Origin: Punica granatum
Lineage: Eukaryota; Streptophyta; Magnoliopsida; Myrtales; Lythraceae
NCBI RefSeq assembly: GCF_007655135.1
Contig: NC_045132.1
Coordinates: forward strand, 20,206,354 to 20,270,353
Length of the DNA stretch: 64,000 bases
Reading direction: 5' to 3'
Shown here: positions 1 through 10,934 of the stretch, piece by piece
Numbering within the stretch: position 1 is the stretch's first letter
Layout: every line of letters begins with the position of its first letter
The notes under the pieces: generated by a model
What the model was told of the DNA's origin: nothing
The model's input: the letters and a program-made list of their open reading frames with translations, nothing else
Database searches by the model: none
Translations under genes and position numbers: made by a program

Positions 1-80
1 AGAAGTTCAAAGTGATGCTTATGAATTTATTTATTAAAAAAAGATATTGAAATATTTTTAAAAAAAGTATATTGAAATAT

Positions 81-1560
81 TCTTGTAATCAAATTTAATT
101 TTTCAATTTAAAAAGGGGTATTGAAATATTTTTCAAAAAATTTCATGCAAGTAATTTTACTTACATTATTGAAATCGCAAGGACCTTAGAAAAAAATAGT
201 ACAATTAAATTAATCTAAGAATTTGTACCATTTAAAAATAAATATGTCTTTTCAAATTTGATTAATTAGGATTGGTTTCTTTTCTCATTTTCCATTTCTA
301 CAATGCTTAATTATACTCTTGAAATTGTAGTTGGATTATTTAGTTCAAAAATGATGTTGAAATACATATTGAAAATTTTTCATACAAGTAATTACTTACA
401 AAATTAAAATTATAGGGAGTTTTGGAACACTCAATAACCATTACACGTTATGTATTAATATTAATTACACTTAGAAATAAAAATGATGCTAAAAAGAATC
501 GATTTATTTTTCGATGTGAACCCTCGTATCTGGAAGCCCAATTGGGCCCAAACTAATTTAGCCAAGGCAGGTCAGTCCACTAAAGGGTAAAACTCCCCCA
601 TTATGGATTAAAATTGATTTATTTAAAAGTTCATAAAACGAATGGAATAAATTTAGTTTCTATGTTTATCAAATTTACTTAAATTTGAAACTTCAATTCT
701 ATGAGTGGTTTACTTTTCAGTGAGCTACAAGTGACTTATTTTTATTTTTATTTTTATTTCTAATTTTCAATTCCACGAGCTTAAACATATTCTTGAAATT
801 AAATTAAATTTTTCAATTTAAAAAGGATATTGAAATATTTTTTAAAAATTTCCAAGCAAGTAATTATACTTACATTATTGAAATCGCAAGGATCTTGGAA
901 AAAAATCATACAAGTAAATTACTCTAAGAATTCATACGATTTAGAAATATCTATATCTTTTCAAATTCGATTAATTAGAAATAGTTTCTTTTTCCATTTT
1001 CCAATTCTACAAATGCTTAATTATACTCTTCAAATCGTAATTGGATTATTTAGTTTAAAAGGGATGTTGAAATACTTTTTAAAACTTTTCACGTAAGTAA
1101 TTACTTACAAAATTAATTGTAATTGTAAGGATTTTTGGAATATTAAATAACCATTACATGTTTTGTATCAATATTTATTGCACTTAGAAATAAAAATGAT
1201 GTTATGAGAATTGATTTCCATTTTTTCGGTGTTAACCCTAGTATCTGAAAGCTCAATTAGGCCTGCCTAATCCAGTAAAGCCGGATCGGCCCATTACGGG
1301 GTAAAGCTCTCCTACGTAAATTTTCTACATTCACAAAGAATAGAATCAGAGACCTTATTTAAAAAGAACGAGTATCGAACCGCTTAAATCAATCCATGAT
1401 GGTTAAGAGAATTGATTTCTTTAGAAGTTCGTAAAACGAATCGAATAAATTTACTTTTTATTTTTATTAGATTTACTTAAAGTTGAAACATTTAAATTCT
1501 ATGAGTGATTTACTTTTCAGTGAGTTACGAGTGATTTATTTTTATACAAAAGATATATAT
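81..1560. repeat. Tandem duplication, two diverged copies of about 0.7 kb
   Basis: Two head-to-tail copies run from about 81 to 790 and from about 791 to 1560. The shared block TTTCAATTTAAAAAGG occurs near 101 and 811, and the order of the following motifs is the same in both. The offset is about 710 bp at the left and about 800 bp at the right, because the second copy keeps roughly 90 bp of an internal SINE-like segment that the first has mostly lost. Short open frames inside are AT-rich and look fortuitous. Confidence 0.75.
1215..1405 (-). repeat. SINE-like repeat, family A
   Basis: On the minus strand this has a tRNA-like organisation: an A-box-like stretch containing AGCGGTTCGAT, then a diverged B-box region. 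Related copies lie at 19830-19960 and 25340-25512. A partial copy sits in the first unit of the tandem duplication (about 520-610), so the insertion is older than the duplication. The family name is mine; no library was searched. Confidence 0.5.
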
Positions 1561-1869
1561 TCAAATATTTTTTACGATATCGATAATGAAAATTAAGATT
1601 CTTTTTAGAAACTAAAAGGTTTAACTATTACCTTAATTTTAATCAAATAATGTTGTTCATGCTTTTACTAATCTTATCTATAAAATATATAAATTAATAC
1701 TTTTTAAATAAATGATATAGTTTCTAATGTATATATGATAAATTTAACAATTTTATTTATTATTATTTTGAAAATTATGAAAGAGTTAATTCTATAACTT
1801 AAGCTAATTAATATTTTTAAAAACACTTTATAATAAAGATATATAATTTCTACTATGATGAATAATCAT

Positions 1870-2020
1870 GCGCAAATGAGCGGGTGAAATGGCTAGTATC
1901 CTAATCTCAAGATAACTTATTGCAGAATCTCGTGAAACACGAGTTGAGCCCGAAGCCATTTGTTTGAGGGAACGCTTGTCTCAGTGTCCCATGTCATGTC
2001 AAAAAAAAGAAAAAGAAAAA
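1870..2020 (+). repeat. Possible SINE-like repeat with A-rich tail
   Basis: A stretch with ATGGCTAGTATCC and GAGTTGAGCCCGAAG, spaced roughly like Pol III boxes, ends in an A/G-rich tail near 2000-2022. No second copy was recognised in the window, so this is only a suggestion. Confidence 0.25.
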
Positions 2021-2023
2021 AAA

Positions 2024-2436
2024 GGCTTTTATCTCATATATCCCATGGTTTCACCTTTCTTTCAAATATATCATATGCTTTAAAAAAGAACTAAAATATC
2101 TCATGGTTTAAATTGTTTTCCAAATCTATCCCGGCGTTATATTTTCCATTAATGAAACGTAAGGTCCAAATTTATCCCACGTTTTTATTTTTTTCTCAAA
2201 TCTATCATCTTTAATTATTTTTTCTTAAATCTATCATATGGTTTAAATTTTTTTCTCAAATCTATCTCGGGTAAAAGGGCCACAGTGACAAGACCGTTAA
2301 ATGTTGACGGAGATATAACGGCGGGATAGATTTGGAAAAAAAATGTAAACCATGAGATATTTTACATCATTTTAAAAGCATGGGATATATTTGAGAGAAA
2401 TGCGAAACCATGGGTATAGGTAATTTGTCCAAAGAA
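2024..2436. mobile_element. Fold-back element 1 (MITE-like)
   Basis: Two arms of about 110-120 bp are inverted copies. The left arm (about 2030-2150) holds CCCATGGTTTC, TCAAATATATC, ATCTCATGGTTTA and CCAAATCTATCCC. The right arm (about 2318-2430), read on the minus strand, holds the same motifs in the same order. The middle carries further short repeats of the AAATCTATC type. There is no coding capacity. It is probably a non-autonomous DNA transposon. Confidence 0.75.
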
Positions 2437-2439
2437 AGA

Positions 2440-3605
2440 AAAAAAAAAAAACAGGGAGATCACCTATTAGAACGCATATGTTGCATCCTCCATCCTAATG
2501 GTCTTGGCGCTGGCCCCTCGATAGCCTTAACGTGATAGCTTCATAGATTGATTTCTAATATACACAATTGAATTTGAGAATGATCCTTCCGTAGATTTAC
2601 GTACATAAAACTTGTTATGACTTCTCCTTCCTCTAGCTGAAACGGCTCAGTGAAAATGTTGTGAACATGACATGGCAGGTACTAGGTAGCATATGCACCC
2701 TCCGGAGTGCCTTAGGACTTGTAATCTCCAGGCCTCAACTTTTGAGTTCCTCATTTGAGTACACGCTACCTTCCTTGGAATGCCATAGGCATTCTCAAGC
2801 TCCCGTTCCGGAATATGGACCTTCCATTGTACTAAAAAGAAAAATCTCTGGATTCAAGATGCGGACTGTTTTTTCCATCCTAGTTATGTCATCCTCCTTA
2901 TATGTTTGTGTGACAGAAGTTTTCAAATGCATGTTGCTTTCCATATATGTTCCAATTACTATATCGGGGTTTTCACCACAATATTCGGTTTTCATAGCAC
3001 AACAGGACATATCAAACATATATAGGTGGAACAATTAAAGCGAACTGAATTGCAGTCAAATATGGTTATGAATAATTATGAGCTTAGGTCCCTTCAATGT
3101 CGGTTATATAATGTTATGATATATCATGAAGTAATGGAAAATTACACTGGCCAAATATTTATGTCATTGACCTCCTTAGCTTCTTTTGACTGGGGCACAA
3201 ATTAATCTGTTATTATGTTATCGATTCAATACTGAAGTTTGGAGTTTGAAGACATAAAAGATAAGTGTCTTTATCTTGTCGTGTCTATAAATAAATGAGA
3301 AGGGAAGAACGTCATTAAGAGAAGGAAACAGTTGCCGCAATATGCTAAAGATTGTAGCTAAGCTTTCGAAACTTGTAGAGCTACGACTATGAGTATTTTC
3401 AGTTCTTTTCTTTAATATGATAAAGTTCATGGCTCGAAAAAACTAAGATTGCTCGGATTGTGAGTTTTAGTAGGTTATGGAGGAACTGGTTATGCAAGAA
3501 GATTCTTGTAAAGGTTGAAAGTCTCAAAAAAGGCACTTGTAATTCTCCATCTAAGTAAACCATAATTAGTTTTTATGGATACATGGGCTGCCTTGGGATA
3601 AACAT
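2440..3605. other. Gene-free stretch
   Basis: Average composition, no recognisable gene. Minus-strand frames around 2660-3034 are open for a while (79 codons at 2795-3034) and read like ordinary protein, so a decayed gene fragment is possible. I could not assign a family, and no intact gene model can be built. Confidence 0.3.
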
Positions 3606-3611
3606 ATTCTT

Positions 3612-3786
3612 TTTTTTCTGATTATAAAGGAAATTTATGGCCTAATATAAGAATAAAAATAGCAAAACTAAATAAAAAATAAAAAAAGGTACGGAAGTTC
3701 TACTGGCAATGATCGAACCCAAAACCTCATCGTTCCAGATGGCGACTTGTGTTACTGCACTAATTTCCCTTCGTCAAACATATTCT
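3612..3786 (-). repeat. SINE-like repeat, family C
   Basis: Read on the minus strand it starts AAGGGAAATTAGTGCAGTAA and continues to a B-box-like GAGGTTTTGGGTTCGATC. A second copy with the same layout lies at 32955-33120. A tRNA-derived SINE is the simplest reading. Confidence 0.55.
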
Positions 3787-3865
3787 TAGATAATGAGGGG
3801 ATCAAGCACCTAAGCATCATAAATACTAAGGCTAGTCGAAAACCACACTAAACTTAATCGAAAGA

Positions 3866-4335
3866 TTAATTTATAGCAATGTTGCATGCCCTCGTCAGAT
3901 AACCAAGAGATTTCAAGTTCGATACCTAGTGGGACTACATGTGCCCCTTTTATAAACTATTAGGATTTTTGTTTCAGTACTAAGGTGGTTTGATAAATTA
4001 AGTGATTAAAAATTAAGTACTTAATTAGTTAAGGGAAGAAATGTATAGGAAGAAGGGAGAAATGTATAAAGATGAGAAAAGTTTTGTGAGAGATAAAGAA
4101 CACCAATAAGTGAAAAATGACTTATTTCATTAAGTCAAAATTTTCTACTTAATAAATTAAATGGTTTTTTACTTAATGATTAAGTAGTTTAGATCTTTAT
4201 CTCTCACATTTCTCTCTTTCTTACATTCATTTTCTCTTATGACTAACTTGTAATTAACTTTTAAGCACCCATTTGATTAAATTGAAACAAACACACCCTA
4301 AGTCCACGAATCTCCATTGTAATCGGAAAAAAAGA
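3866..4335 (+). repeat. SINE-like repeat, family B, split by a MITE
   Basis: The left part (to 3982) has AACCAAGAGATTTCAAGTTCG, a B-box-like stretch, then CTAGTGGGACTAC and TGTGCCCC. The right part (from 4298) is AGTCCACGAATCTCCATTGT and ends in an A-run near 4327-4333. The uninterrupted copy at 43484-43640 has the same two halves directly joined. The intervening 315 bp is therefore a later insertion. Confidence 0.6.
3983..4297. mobile_element. Nested MITE with apparent CTA target duplication
   Basis: This 315-bp segment is bracketed by CTA at 3980-3982 and 4298-4300. It begins AGGTGGTTTGATAAATTAAG and ends AAACAAACACACC, so its imperfect inverted ends both start with a GGTG-type motif. Inside are complementary TTAAGT-rich stretches. 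It interrupts a SINE-like repeat whose intact relative is at 43484-43640. A 3-bp duplication is typical of PIF/Harbinger-type elements, although CTA is not their usual TWA. Confidence 0.6.
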
Positions 4336-4339
4336 TTAA

Positions 4340-5395
4340 TTGAAGATTATTGCTTGATGTTTATAGCATCATAAATGTCACCGGCCAAGTTTCCCTCATT
4401 AAGGGAGATGATACAACCCATAAGCAAATTACATCATACGATCTTATAACTAGCTAGCTAGGCATTATTAAGCAAATTTATCTTCATATATCGACAATGA
4501 TATAGCAAAAACATACTCCTATTAATCTACGACATAATCTTCTATTTGGGGCATTTGATGTAGGGGATCCTTCATAAGAATGGAACCAAAAAAAATCAGA
4601 TACCTTAGGCATAAGCCCAAAAAAGAAAAATAAGAGAAAAATAAAAATAAAAATAAAGAAAACTACCATATGACTTAATGCTCGACAGTTGGGAAGGTGA
4701 ACCTATGGCGATCTGAAAAACCGTACAATTAATAAGATGCCTGAATATAACATATATGTGCTTTCGATCTCCAACGAATTATCTCAAAATATTAGTAAAA
4801 TAAATAGATAAATCAAGGAGTGATGCTATTTCATGCGAAAAAGCTGCCGAAGTCAGCCTCCGAATGGAAACAATGGCGGGACAAGTAATTTTCACCAACG
4901 TTATGGGCAATAATTATGCAACAAGCTACTTCGCCATATTCGCAGGATTTGCTTTCCGAAGGAGAAGCATTTTCCTAAATCAAGGGATTGGTTCCGAATA
5001 TACATACTCATACATGCATTTATGTGCAGCAAAGACTTAACTAGTAACCCAAGATGTTTGTTCGAATTTCTTGACAGTTCTGTCTTGTTATTGTCAAAGA
5101 TGGATGACACAAGTAATTATCCCTAGATAAGGGCATGACATGAAGTATGTTGTCTATGCAAATTAAATTTTAACAAGTGATAATATTATGGTGGAGAATA
5201 CAAACTGTTGGCACAGACAAATGGAGAGAATTATACAACATTGTAAGAGAGATACAGACAGAGAAGAGTAAATGGAATCTTAATTTTAATCCCAACACTT
5301 GTTTTTCTTTCCCTGCAAGAGCTGAACCCAAAGCAGGGCTTCGACCAATCGATCAATACCACCATCATGCCTTTTAACCCTTAAAATCCTTTGTC
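4340..5395. other. Gene-free stretch downstream of KCS6
   Basis: AT-rich sequence with no supported coding or RNA gene. The right end, next to the T-rich tract at 5396-5431, probably contains the 3' end of the minus-strand KCS6 transcript. Confidence 0.4.
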
Positions 5396-5431
5396 TTTCT
5401 TTCTTTCTTTTTCTTTTTTTTTTTTTTTTTT
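5396..5431. repeat. CTTT/T-rich tract in the KCS6 3' region
   Basis: CTTT repeats followed by a run of about 19 T (5413-5431). On the KCS6 strand this is an A-rich tract about 80-115 nt after the stop codon, inside the expected 3' UTR. Such a tract can mislead oligo-dT priming in cDNA data. Confidence 0.7.
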
Positions 5432-5512
5432 GCCCTTTCTGGGAGACTTAACCTTGAACCTCTTTTTAGATCTCCTCTCTGCGTGCCTCTCCCTCTTGTT
5501 GTTATTGGTTTC

Positions 5513-7003
5513 TTAAAGCTTGACAACCTCAGGAATGTGAACAGGATACCTATCGATGCAATCGGCCCAAGGCCCGTCGATGGGCGTCTTGATGCTTCGG
5601 TTGCACTTCCACACTGCACTGTTGCACTTGAACCCGCTCCCGAACGCAATCTGCCACACCCTGTCACCTTTCTTCATCCTGCCCTTGGACTCGATGTAGC
5701 TCATCTCGTACCAGAGTGACGAGGAGGACGTGTTGCCGAACCTGTGCAGGGTCATCCTGGAGGCCTCCACGTGCTCCGCAGAGAGCTGGAGGTTCTTCTG
5801 GAGCTCATCGATCACGGCCCGCCCGCCTGCGTGGATGCAGAAATGCTCGAATGCCTGCTTGAAGTCGGGGATGTAGGGCTTCCACTTGGGGTTGAAGATC
5901 TTCCGCCCGATCAGGGTCAGGAGGAAAAGGAGCTGCTCCGATGCAGGCAAGACTAGAGGACCAATTGTGGTGATGTTGGACTTGAGCGCCTCTCCCGCAA
6001 TCGCCATCAGGTCCTTCGACAGGTTGATACCAACCTTGCCTTCCTTGTCTTCCTCCTCGAAAACGCACCGGTATGCTTTGTCATCAGCTCCCTTGTGAGT
6101 CCGGACCATGTGCACCAACCGGTACTTAGCCCGTCTGCGGTCGGACTGCCTGTTTGATAGTAGGATAGCTGCCCCGCCCATCCGGAACAGGCAATTCGGG
6201 AGGAGCATGGCCCTCTCGTTCCCTTGGTAGTAGTTTGGTGTGATGATCTCCGTGCTCACGACAACTGCATTTGAGTTCGGGTGGACTTGAAGGAGATCCC
6301 GAGCCAAGTCAATTGATATCAGGCCCGCACTGCACCCCATTCCGGAGAGGTTGAAGCTCTTGATGTTGCTCCGCAGCTTGTACTTGTTAATTACCATGGC
6401 AGACAGAGAGGGAGTCGGCGAGAAGAGGCTGCAGTTGACGATAAGTATATCTATGTCCTTGGGCTTGAGACCTGTCTTCTGAAAGAGGGAGTCCATGGCC
6501 GAGAAGATTACGAGCTCGGCCTCGCCGCGAGCTGCCTCCATGTTGGGCCTTGGGGGGATGTAGTGGATGGCAGGGGGCAAGCAAGTCTCCTCCCCAAGGC
6601 CGGACCGCTCTAGGATCCGCATCTGGAACTCGACGCTCTTAGGCTTGTCCTTGAGGATGAGCCGGGAATGCTCCATAAAGGTCGAGAACGGGACCCGGCA
6701 CGTGACAGGGGGCTTGTAGCAAGCATAGTCCACGAGGAAGATAGTCCGTGGCTTGGACATGAAATAGACGGTGGCAATAAAAATGACGAGGAACGACGAG
6801 CAGAGGATCTGGACAGCATCAAAATGGAGAGACCGCCAGAGACCAAGCAGCTCATCAGGACCGAGGCGAAGGACCTCGATGAGGATCCCGACCATGATGG
6901 GGATGAGGGTGAGGGTGATAATGTGGTTGACGAGGTACTGGTACCCGAGCTTCACGTACTTGAGCTTGACGGAGTTGGAGAAGTCCGGTAACATCGGAGG
7001 CAT
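5513..7003 (-). CDS. KCS6: 3-ketoacyl-CoA synthase, KCS6/CER6/CUT1 type
   Basis: A 496-residue condensing enzyme of the ER fatty-acid elongase, expected to join malonyl-CoA to acyl-CoA to make very-long-chain precursors of cuticular wax. Two hydrophobic segments near the N-terminus (about 23-45 and 62-82) fit ER anchoring. The condensing domain follows, with Cys224 in GMGCSAG, His391 in FCIHAGGRA and Asn424 in RFGNTSSSS. These match the Cys-His-Asn triad of plant KCS enzymes. The motifs TPNYYQGNERAMLLPNCLFR and the C-terminus IPEVVKL are those I recall for Arabidopsis KCS6/KCS5, where other KCS proteins usually have NWYFGN. The length is normal (about 497). The ATG at 7003 gives the expected start, MPPMLPDFSNSVKLKYVKLG, and no intron is needed. 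GC content is clearly above the flanks. The next-door genes also support KCS6. The orthology is inferred; the enzyme class is close to certain. Confidence 0.96.
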   Translation of the reverse strand: MPPMLPDFSNSVKLKYVKLGYQYLVNHIITLTLIPIMVGILIEVLRLGPDELLGLWRSLHFDAVQILCSSFLVIFIATVYFMSKPRTIFLVDYACYKPPVTCRVPFSTFMEHSRLILKDKPKSVEFQMRILERSGLGEETCLPPAIHYIPPRPNMEAARGEAELVIFSAMDSLFQKTGLKPKDIDILIVNCSLFSPTPSLSAMVINKYKLRSNIKSFNLSGMGCSAGLISIDLARDLLQVHPNSNAVVVSTEIITPNYYQGNERAMLLPNCLFRMGGAAILLSNRQSDRRRAKYRLVHMVRTHKGADDKAYRCVFEEEDKEGKVGINLSKDLMAIAGEALKSNITTIGPLVLPASEQLLFLLTLIGRKIFNPKWKPYIPDFKQAFEHFCIHAGGRAVIDELQKNLQLSAEHVEASRMTLHRFGNTSSSSLWYEMSYIESKGRMKKGDRVWQIAFGSGFKCNSAVWKCNRSIKTPIDGPWADCIDRYPVHIPEVVKL

Positions 7004-7192
7004 CTTGATGATCTTCTTCCTAGCCCAAGAACAATCGTTAAGTTGTTGGTGCGGATTGGCCTTCTGTCAATCGATTGATCGATAAATGTGGTTTGTCCAA
7101 TGTCGTGTCGTATGTAGAGAGAAATTAAGGGAGAGGGAGATGAGAGTTTGGGTTTAATTAGGGAGGAAGAGAAGGGGGGGAGGTGGAGGGGA

Positions 7193-7199
7193 ATTTAAA
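7193..7199 (-). promoter_or_regulatory. Candidate TATA element of KCS6
   Basis: CTTTAAATTC on the minus strand, about 190 bp upstream of the ATG. Between it and the ATG lies a CT-rich leader typical of plant 5' UTRs. It is only a sequence match; no transcription start is known. Confidence 0.35.
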
Positions 7200-7209
7200 G
7201 GCAAAGGGG

Positions 7210-9050
7210 GACCGGATTGTAATGGCGGGGCAATGAATGGGAGGCAGATGAGGATTTAATGAAGGACTTCACGTCACTCAACGCTCACTTAACTCCATAT
7301 TTAATTTCTCAAAACAAAACCTCTCCTCCTCCTCTTACTGTTCTTCCTCGTCTTCCCCATATGTATCTAGAAATCCATACAATTAATCAATCCCTCTTGC
7401 AATATCACATTAGGCGGAAACAAATGACGCTAATTAGTGAAATTAGGCATGCATCCGTTGCAGTTATAATAAATTAACTCGTGTGTAATGGTAATACGGC
7501 GGGCTTTTGTTACTTCTCTTGTCACTGCCACGATATACATAACCCTCTGCAGTCAGCTACATTCTATGGGTAAAGTTTGATATAACAAATATATATGAAT
7601 GCCCTAAAAGATTATACAAGCCATCTTTGAAAAACTAACATTGTAACAAGTGACAATTTGCTTATATGTTGAACAAAGTAAATCATGCTTATACAATAAT
7701 AACCTAGCATTTGGAGACGTCGGGAGAAAGATATATCACGAACAAAAATAAAATAATAACTGCAATTCTATATATGGAATGAGCTCAAGATTTGGAAAGA
7801 AATCAAAGCAAAATTATTTAAGGGCAAAGGTCTGCTAGTTAATTATTGCAGAAAGGTCAGATGTGATGATCTGTCCATTCTGGTAATCGAGTTTTGACGA
7901 TTATTTTGACTTTTCACTGGAAGTAGCAGTTTTTGGAGTTGCCACTCACACCGAGGTTTTTTCATTTTTATGGTGAAAAAGGTTTTTCATTATTATTAAT
8001 CAATTGACCAAAAAGCAAGAAAAACATTTGAGGTCTGACTTCCACGTCACCACCTTATTTTCCGACTATCGATTAATTAAAGCCAGACGACAAATACCTT
8101 CATATACACATAACATAATTTTTCGCAAGATGACATTTTTGAAACAATGAACAGTAACAATTGATGATTGTATAAAAATGCCATGATTTTTTTAGCTATG
8201 GATTAATTGTTTGTTTATTTCTCGGCACTTACGAAACATTAATTGATGGAAGGGTATGTTTTCTTTGGCGGATTATTAAGCAAATGATGTTTTTTTTTTA
8301 CGAATAATTAAGCAAATGATTTATTTGTACAGGGAATCATCTTATACTCATTAAATAATTAAGAAAATAATGTGACATAACACCTAAGGGTTCCATATTT
8401 GAATCTCATCGGCAGAACCCTTCCAGTAGACCTATACGAACATCCAGTTATTATAAGTGGTAAAAGATAAAGACAGAATAATCGATATTGTTTTGCCCTA
8501 GCTAGTTTCTTCTTGGATGAATCCAAGTAGGTTTGTCTTGCTGCGTTGTTCAGTTGAACTGATACAGCAACTTCCTTAATTTACATAGAAAACCAAAAAT
8601 GGTAGTTGTCTGTGTCCCCCGAATCTCCCAGCTCTCTCTTCTGTTCTTAGTCCCTTCCGGCGTTTTCTGTTGGTTTTATGTTAAAGGCAGCTGGAATAGT
8701 TGCGACTTTAGGAACTTACGGATCCAACCTCTCCCTGCTTGACTTAATTCTTAACGTCTAACCTACCATACAAAAAACTTATATACATGTATGTCTACGA
8801 ACATTAAGTAATTCACGTTTATCAAATTCAAAGGGATAAGACTACAGTTTTCTAATTTCCTTAATGTCTCAATCAAAATGTGTATGAGAAATATACAGAA
8901 TAAGACTAAAATTTGGACCTTTGTACATGCGAAAGATGGTAGCTTCTGTGTTTATTTGGTAAAAGTTTCAGGTCCCATAATTACTCACTTTTAGCAATAT
9001 AACCACAAATTCGGGCTATCCATAATGTATATGTATTAAAACAAAATTAA
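7210..9050. other. KCS6 upstream region, gene-free
   Basis: AT-rich sequence that should hold the KCS6 promoter. I see no other gene. The segment at about 8380-8450 (CACCTAAGGGTTCCATATTTG and following) resembles part of a SINE-like repeat but is too short to classify. Confidence 0.4.
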
Positions 9051-9054
9051 CTAC

Positions 9055-9175
9055 AAAAAGAGGACATGCCTTCGCATGTTGACCTAGAAATCGCAAGTTC
9101 AATACCTAGAGAGACCATTTATTAGTTATTTAGGATTTTTCTTTTATTATACTAGACTATGTACCTCATTTATAA
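9055..9175 (+). repeat. SINE-like repeat, family B, degraded copy
   Basis: Shows the family order: CATGCCTTCGCATG, then CCTAGAAATCGCAAGTTCAA, then ATACCTAGAGAGACC, then TAGGATTTTT, then TACTAGACTA. It lacks a clear A-rich end. Compare 3866-4335 and 43484-43640. Confidence 0.45.
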
Positions 9176-9889
9176 CAAAAAATATAAATTTAACTACAAT
9201 TATATATGTTTAAATTATACTTTTTTGAAATGATTTATACAAAAGGTTAGAGTTTTTCCCATAACAAACTTAAAAAAAAAACAATTTTGATATTTTTTTA
9301 CCTTTTAAAATCATTTGAATAAGTAACCAAAAGAATGTAGTAATTTCATGACAAACTAAACTCTGAGATTTTATGTAAGTCAAAAACATACTTAAAGCAT
9401 CTTGTGCCCAGAGCGAAGTCGACACTAAAAGTCTTTAAATAAATAACCATCATAAGTCGCAGGCCTTTTGTGGTAATCATATATATGAGTCATGCTACTT
9501 TTGCCGAATTCGACAGATCCGAACACAAGGGCATTTATGTAATTATAACTAAAAGTGAGGGGCATTTATTTAACATGAGTGTGTCGGAGCTCTGTTCGGC
9601 AAACACTTCGAAGGAAATATCATTTCTGAATTTGTCTGAGTATATATAGCATTGTACTTAAAACCATATATTAATGTATGTTTATGCATTTATTATATAA
9701 ATACTGTACGAACCAAGGAGTTGTCATGTATTATTACTTTAGTTTATTTTATATATGGTTCATATCATACATCTAAATGTTCATATACTTGTAACGGCAA
9801 TTTTCCGAATTAAGAAAATACAAATCTTTAATTAGTCCGCAAAAGAATAAGAAAAGTTTTTGCTATTTTTTTCGCTAAATAAAAGGCTA

Positions 9890-10178
9890 GGTCGGGTTAT
9901 TAACCCATTGTGACTGCCTCAACTAAGAGAACCTAACCGACACGAAATGTTCCTTTCGCCATAACTCGCTGAGACTTTAGACCAACTTGGTCACCGCAGC
10001 CCCACCAATATACTAGTGAATTAAGTCCAAAGCCCACTGAATTAAGCATTACGAGCCGGCCACCGCCATTCCATTATATGCTCACATAGTGGCGAGCTCT
10101 ACGTCCTCAATAATATTCGAACTCGTGATATTCAAGTGAAGCGCTTAATACTTAACCACTAGACCACAGTGCTGGTGG
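9890..10178 (-). repeat. tRNA-derived SINE-like repeat, family D
   Basis: On the minus strand, TGGTCTAGTGGTTAAGTATT near 10145-10170 is a good A-box and TATCACGAGTTCGAATATTA near 10110-10130 is a good B-box at normal Pol III spacing. About 200 bp of further sequence follows on the same strand. No second full copy was seen here. Confidence 0.6.
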
Positions 10179-10491
10179 TGAAAAGTTTTTGTTATTGTAT
10201 TCACATTAAATGGTGATATAATTCTATTATTTAATATAAATATATATATATATATAGGCAGATATGAATTTTTAAATATTCTCTTTTCAGTTTAATTGAC
10301 TAATAATATTAAAATTATATAATTTTATGGATACTATAAATATACGCCCCAAATTAAACTATTTGAAAAAAATAATTACAAAAAAATCCTACATTAAACT
10401 TGTAATTGTATAGGCCTCCTTAAGTAACTGAAAAAAAAAAACGTCTATAAAGCTAATATATATTAGAAACGGAATGTGTGTGCGTGAGTAG

Positions 10492-10493
<2 letters not shown>

Positions 10494-10530
<37 letters not shown>
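10494..10530. repeat. (TTA)n microsatellite
   Basis: About twelve uninterrupted ATT/TTA units. AT-dinucleotide runs also occur at about 10239-10257, 15964-15980, 21472-21495, 22418-22438, 31710-31733, 40026-40042, 55412-55434 and 57691-57709. TTTA/ATTT runs occur at about 19186-19209 and 44561-44592. Confidence 0.9.
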
Positions 10531-10934
10531 TGGCGTGACCGTTGAGTATGTGTTTTTGCGTATATTAAATAAATAAATAAAGTTGGAAAAAAAGAAACAG
10601 AGGGAGGGTTATTGGTTAACGTAATATTAATGGCATTAAATTAATTATCCCTCTACTGATCACCAAACTAAACAACTGTCAACGACAACGGCGATAGTAA
10701 TTGTGGGGTCCCAATCGCAATATCTTTGCTACTTCTTTTTTTCCAAACGCCCTCCTCCACCATCACATCAACGCAGTTAGGTTTTTTCCTCCTTGTCTTG
10801 TCTCCGTTTTATTTATTTTATTTTATTTTGAAAACTTTTAGAAATAAAATGCAAATTCACATATACAAAACAGATAAAAATATTAATACATTTTTAAAAA
10901 AAAGTCCATTTGGGCTCTAAATCTGCAAAGCAAC

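Noticed and set aside
830..1096. 88-codon frame in the left repeat
   Set aside because: AT-rich chance frame within a tandem duplication; the sister copy does not preserve it.
5374..6098. Several open frames overlapping the KCS gene on the plus strand and in other minus frames
   Set aside because: Shadows of the GC-rich KCS coding frame; none has a recognisable domain.
5513..7003. Assignment to KCS4, KCS9 or KCS17 instead of KCS6
   Set aside because: The NYYQGNERAM motif, the short N-terminus and the C-terminus IPEVVKL fit KCS6/KCS5. The syntenic neighbours favour KCS6.
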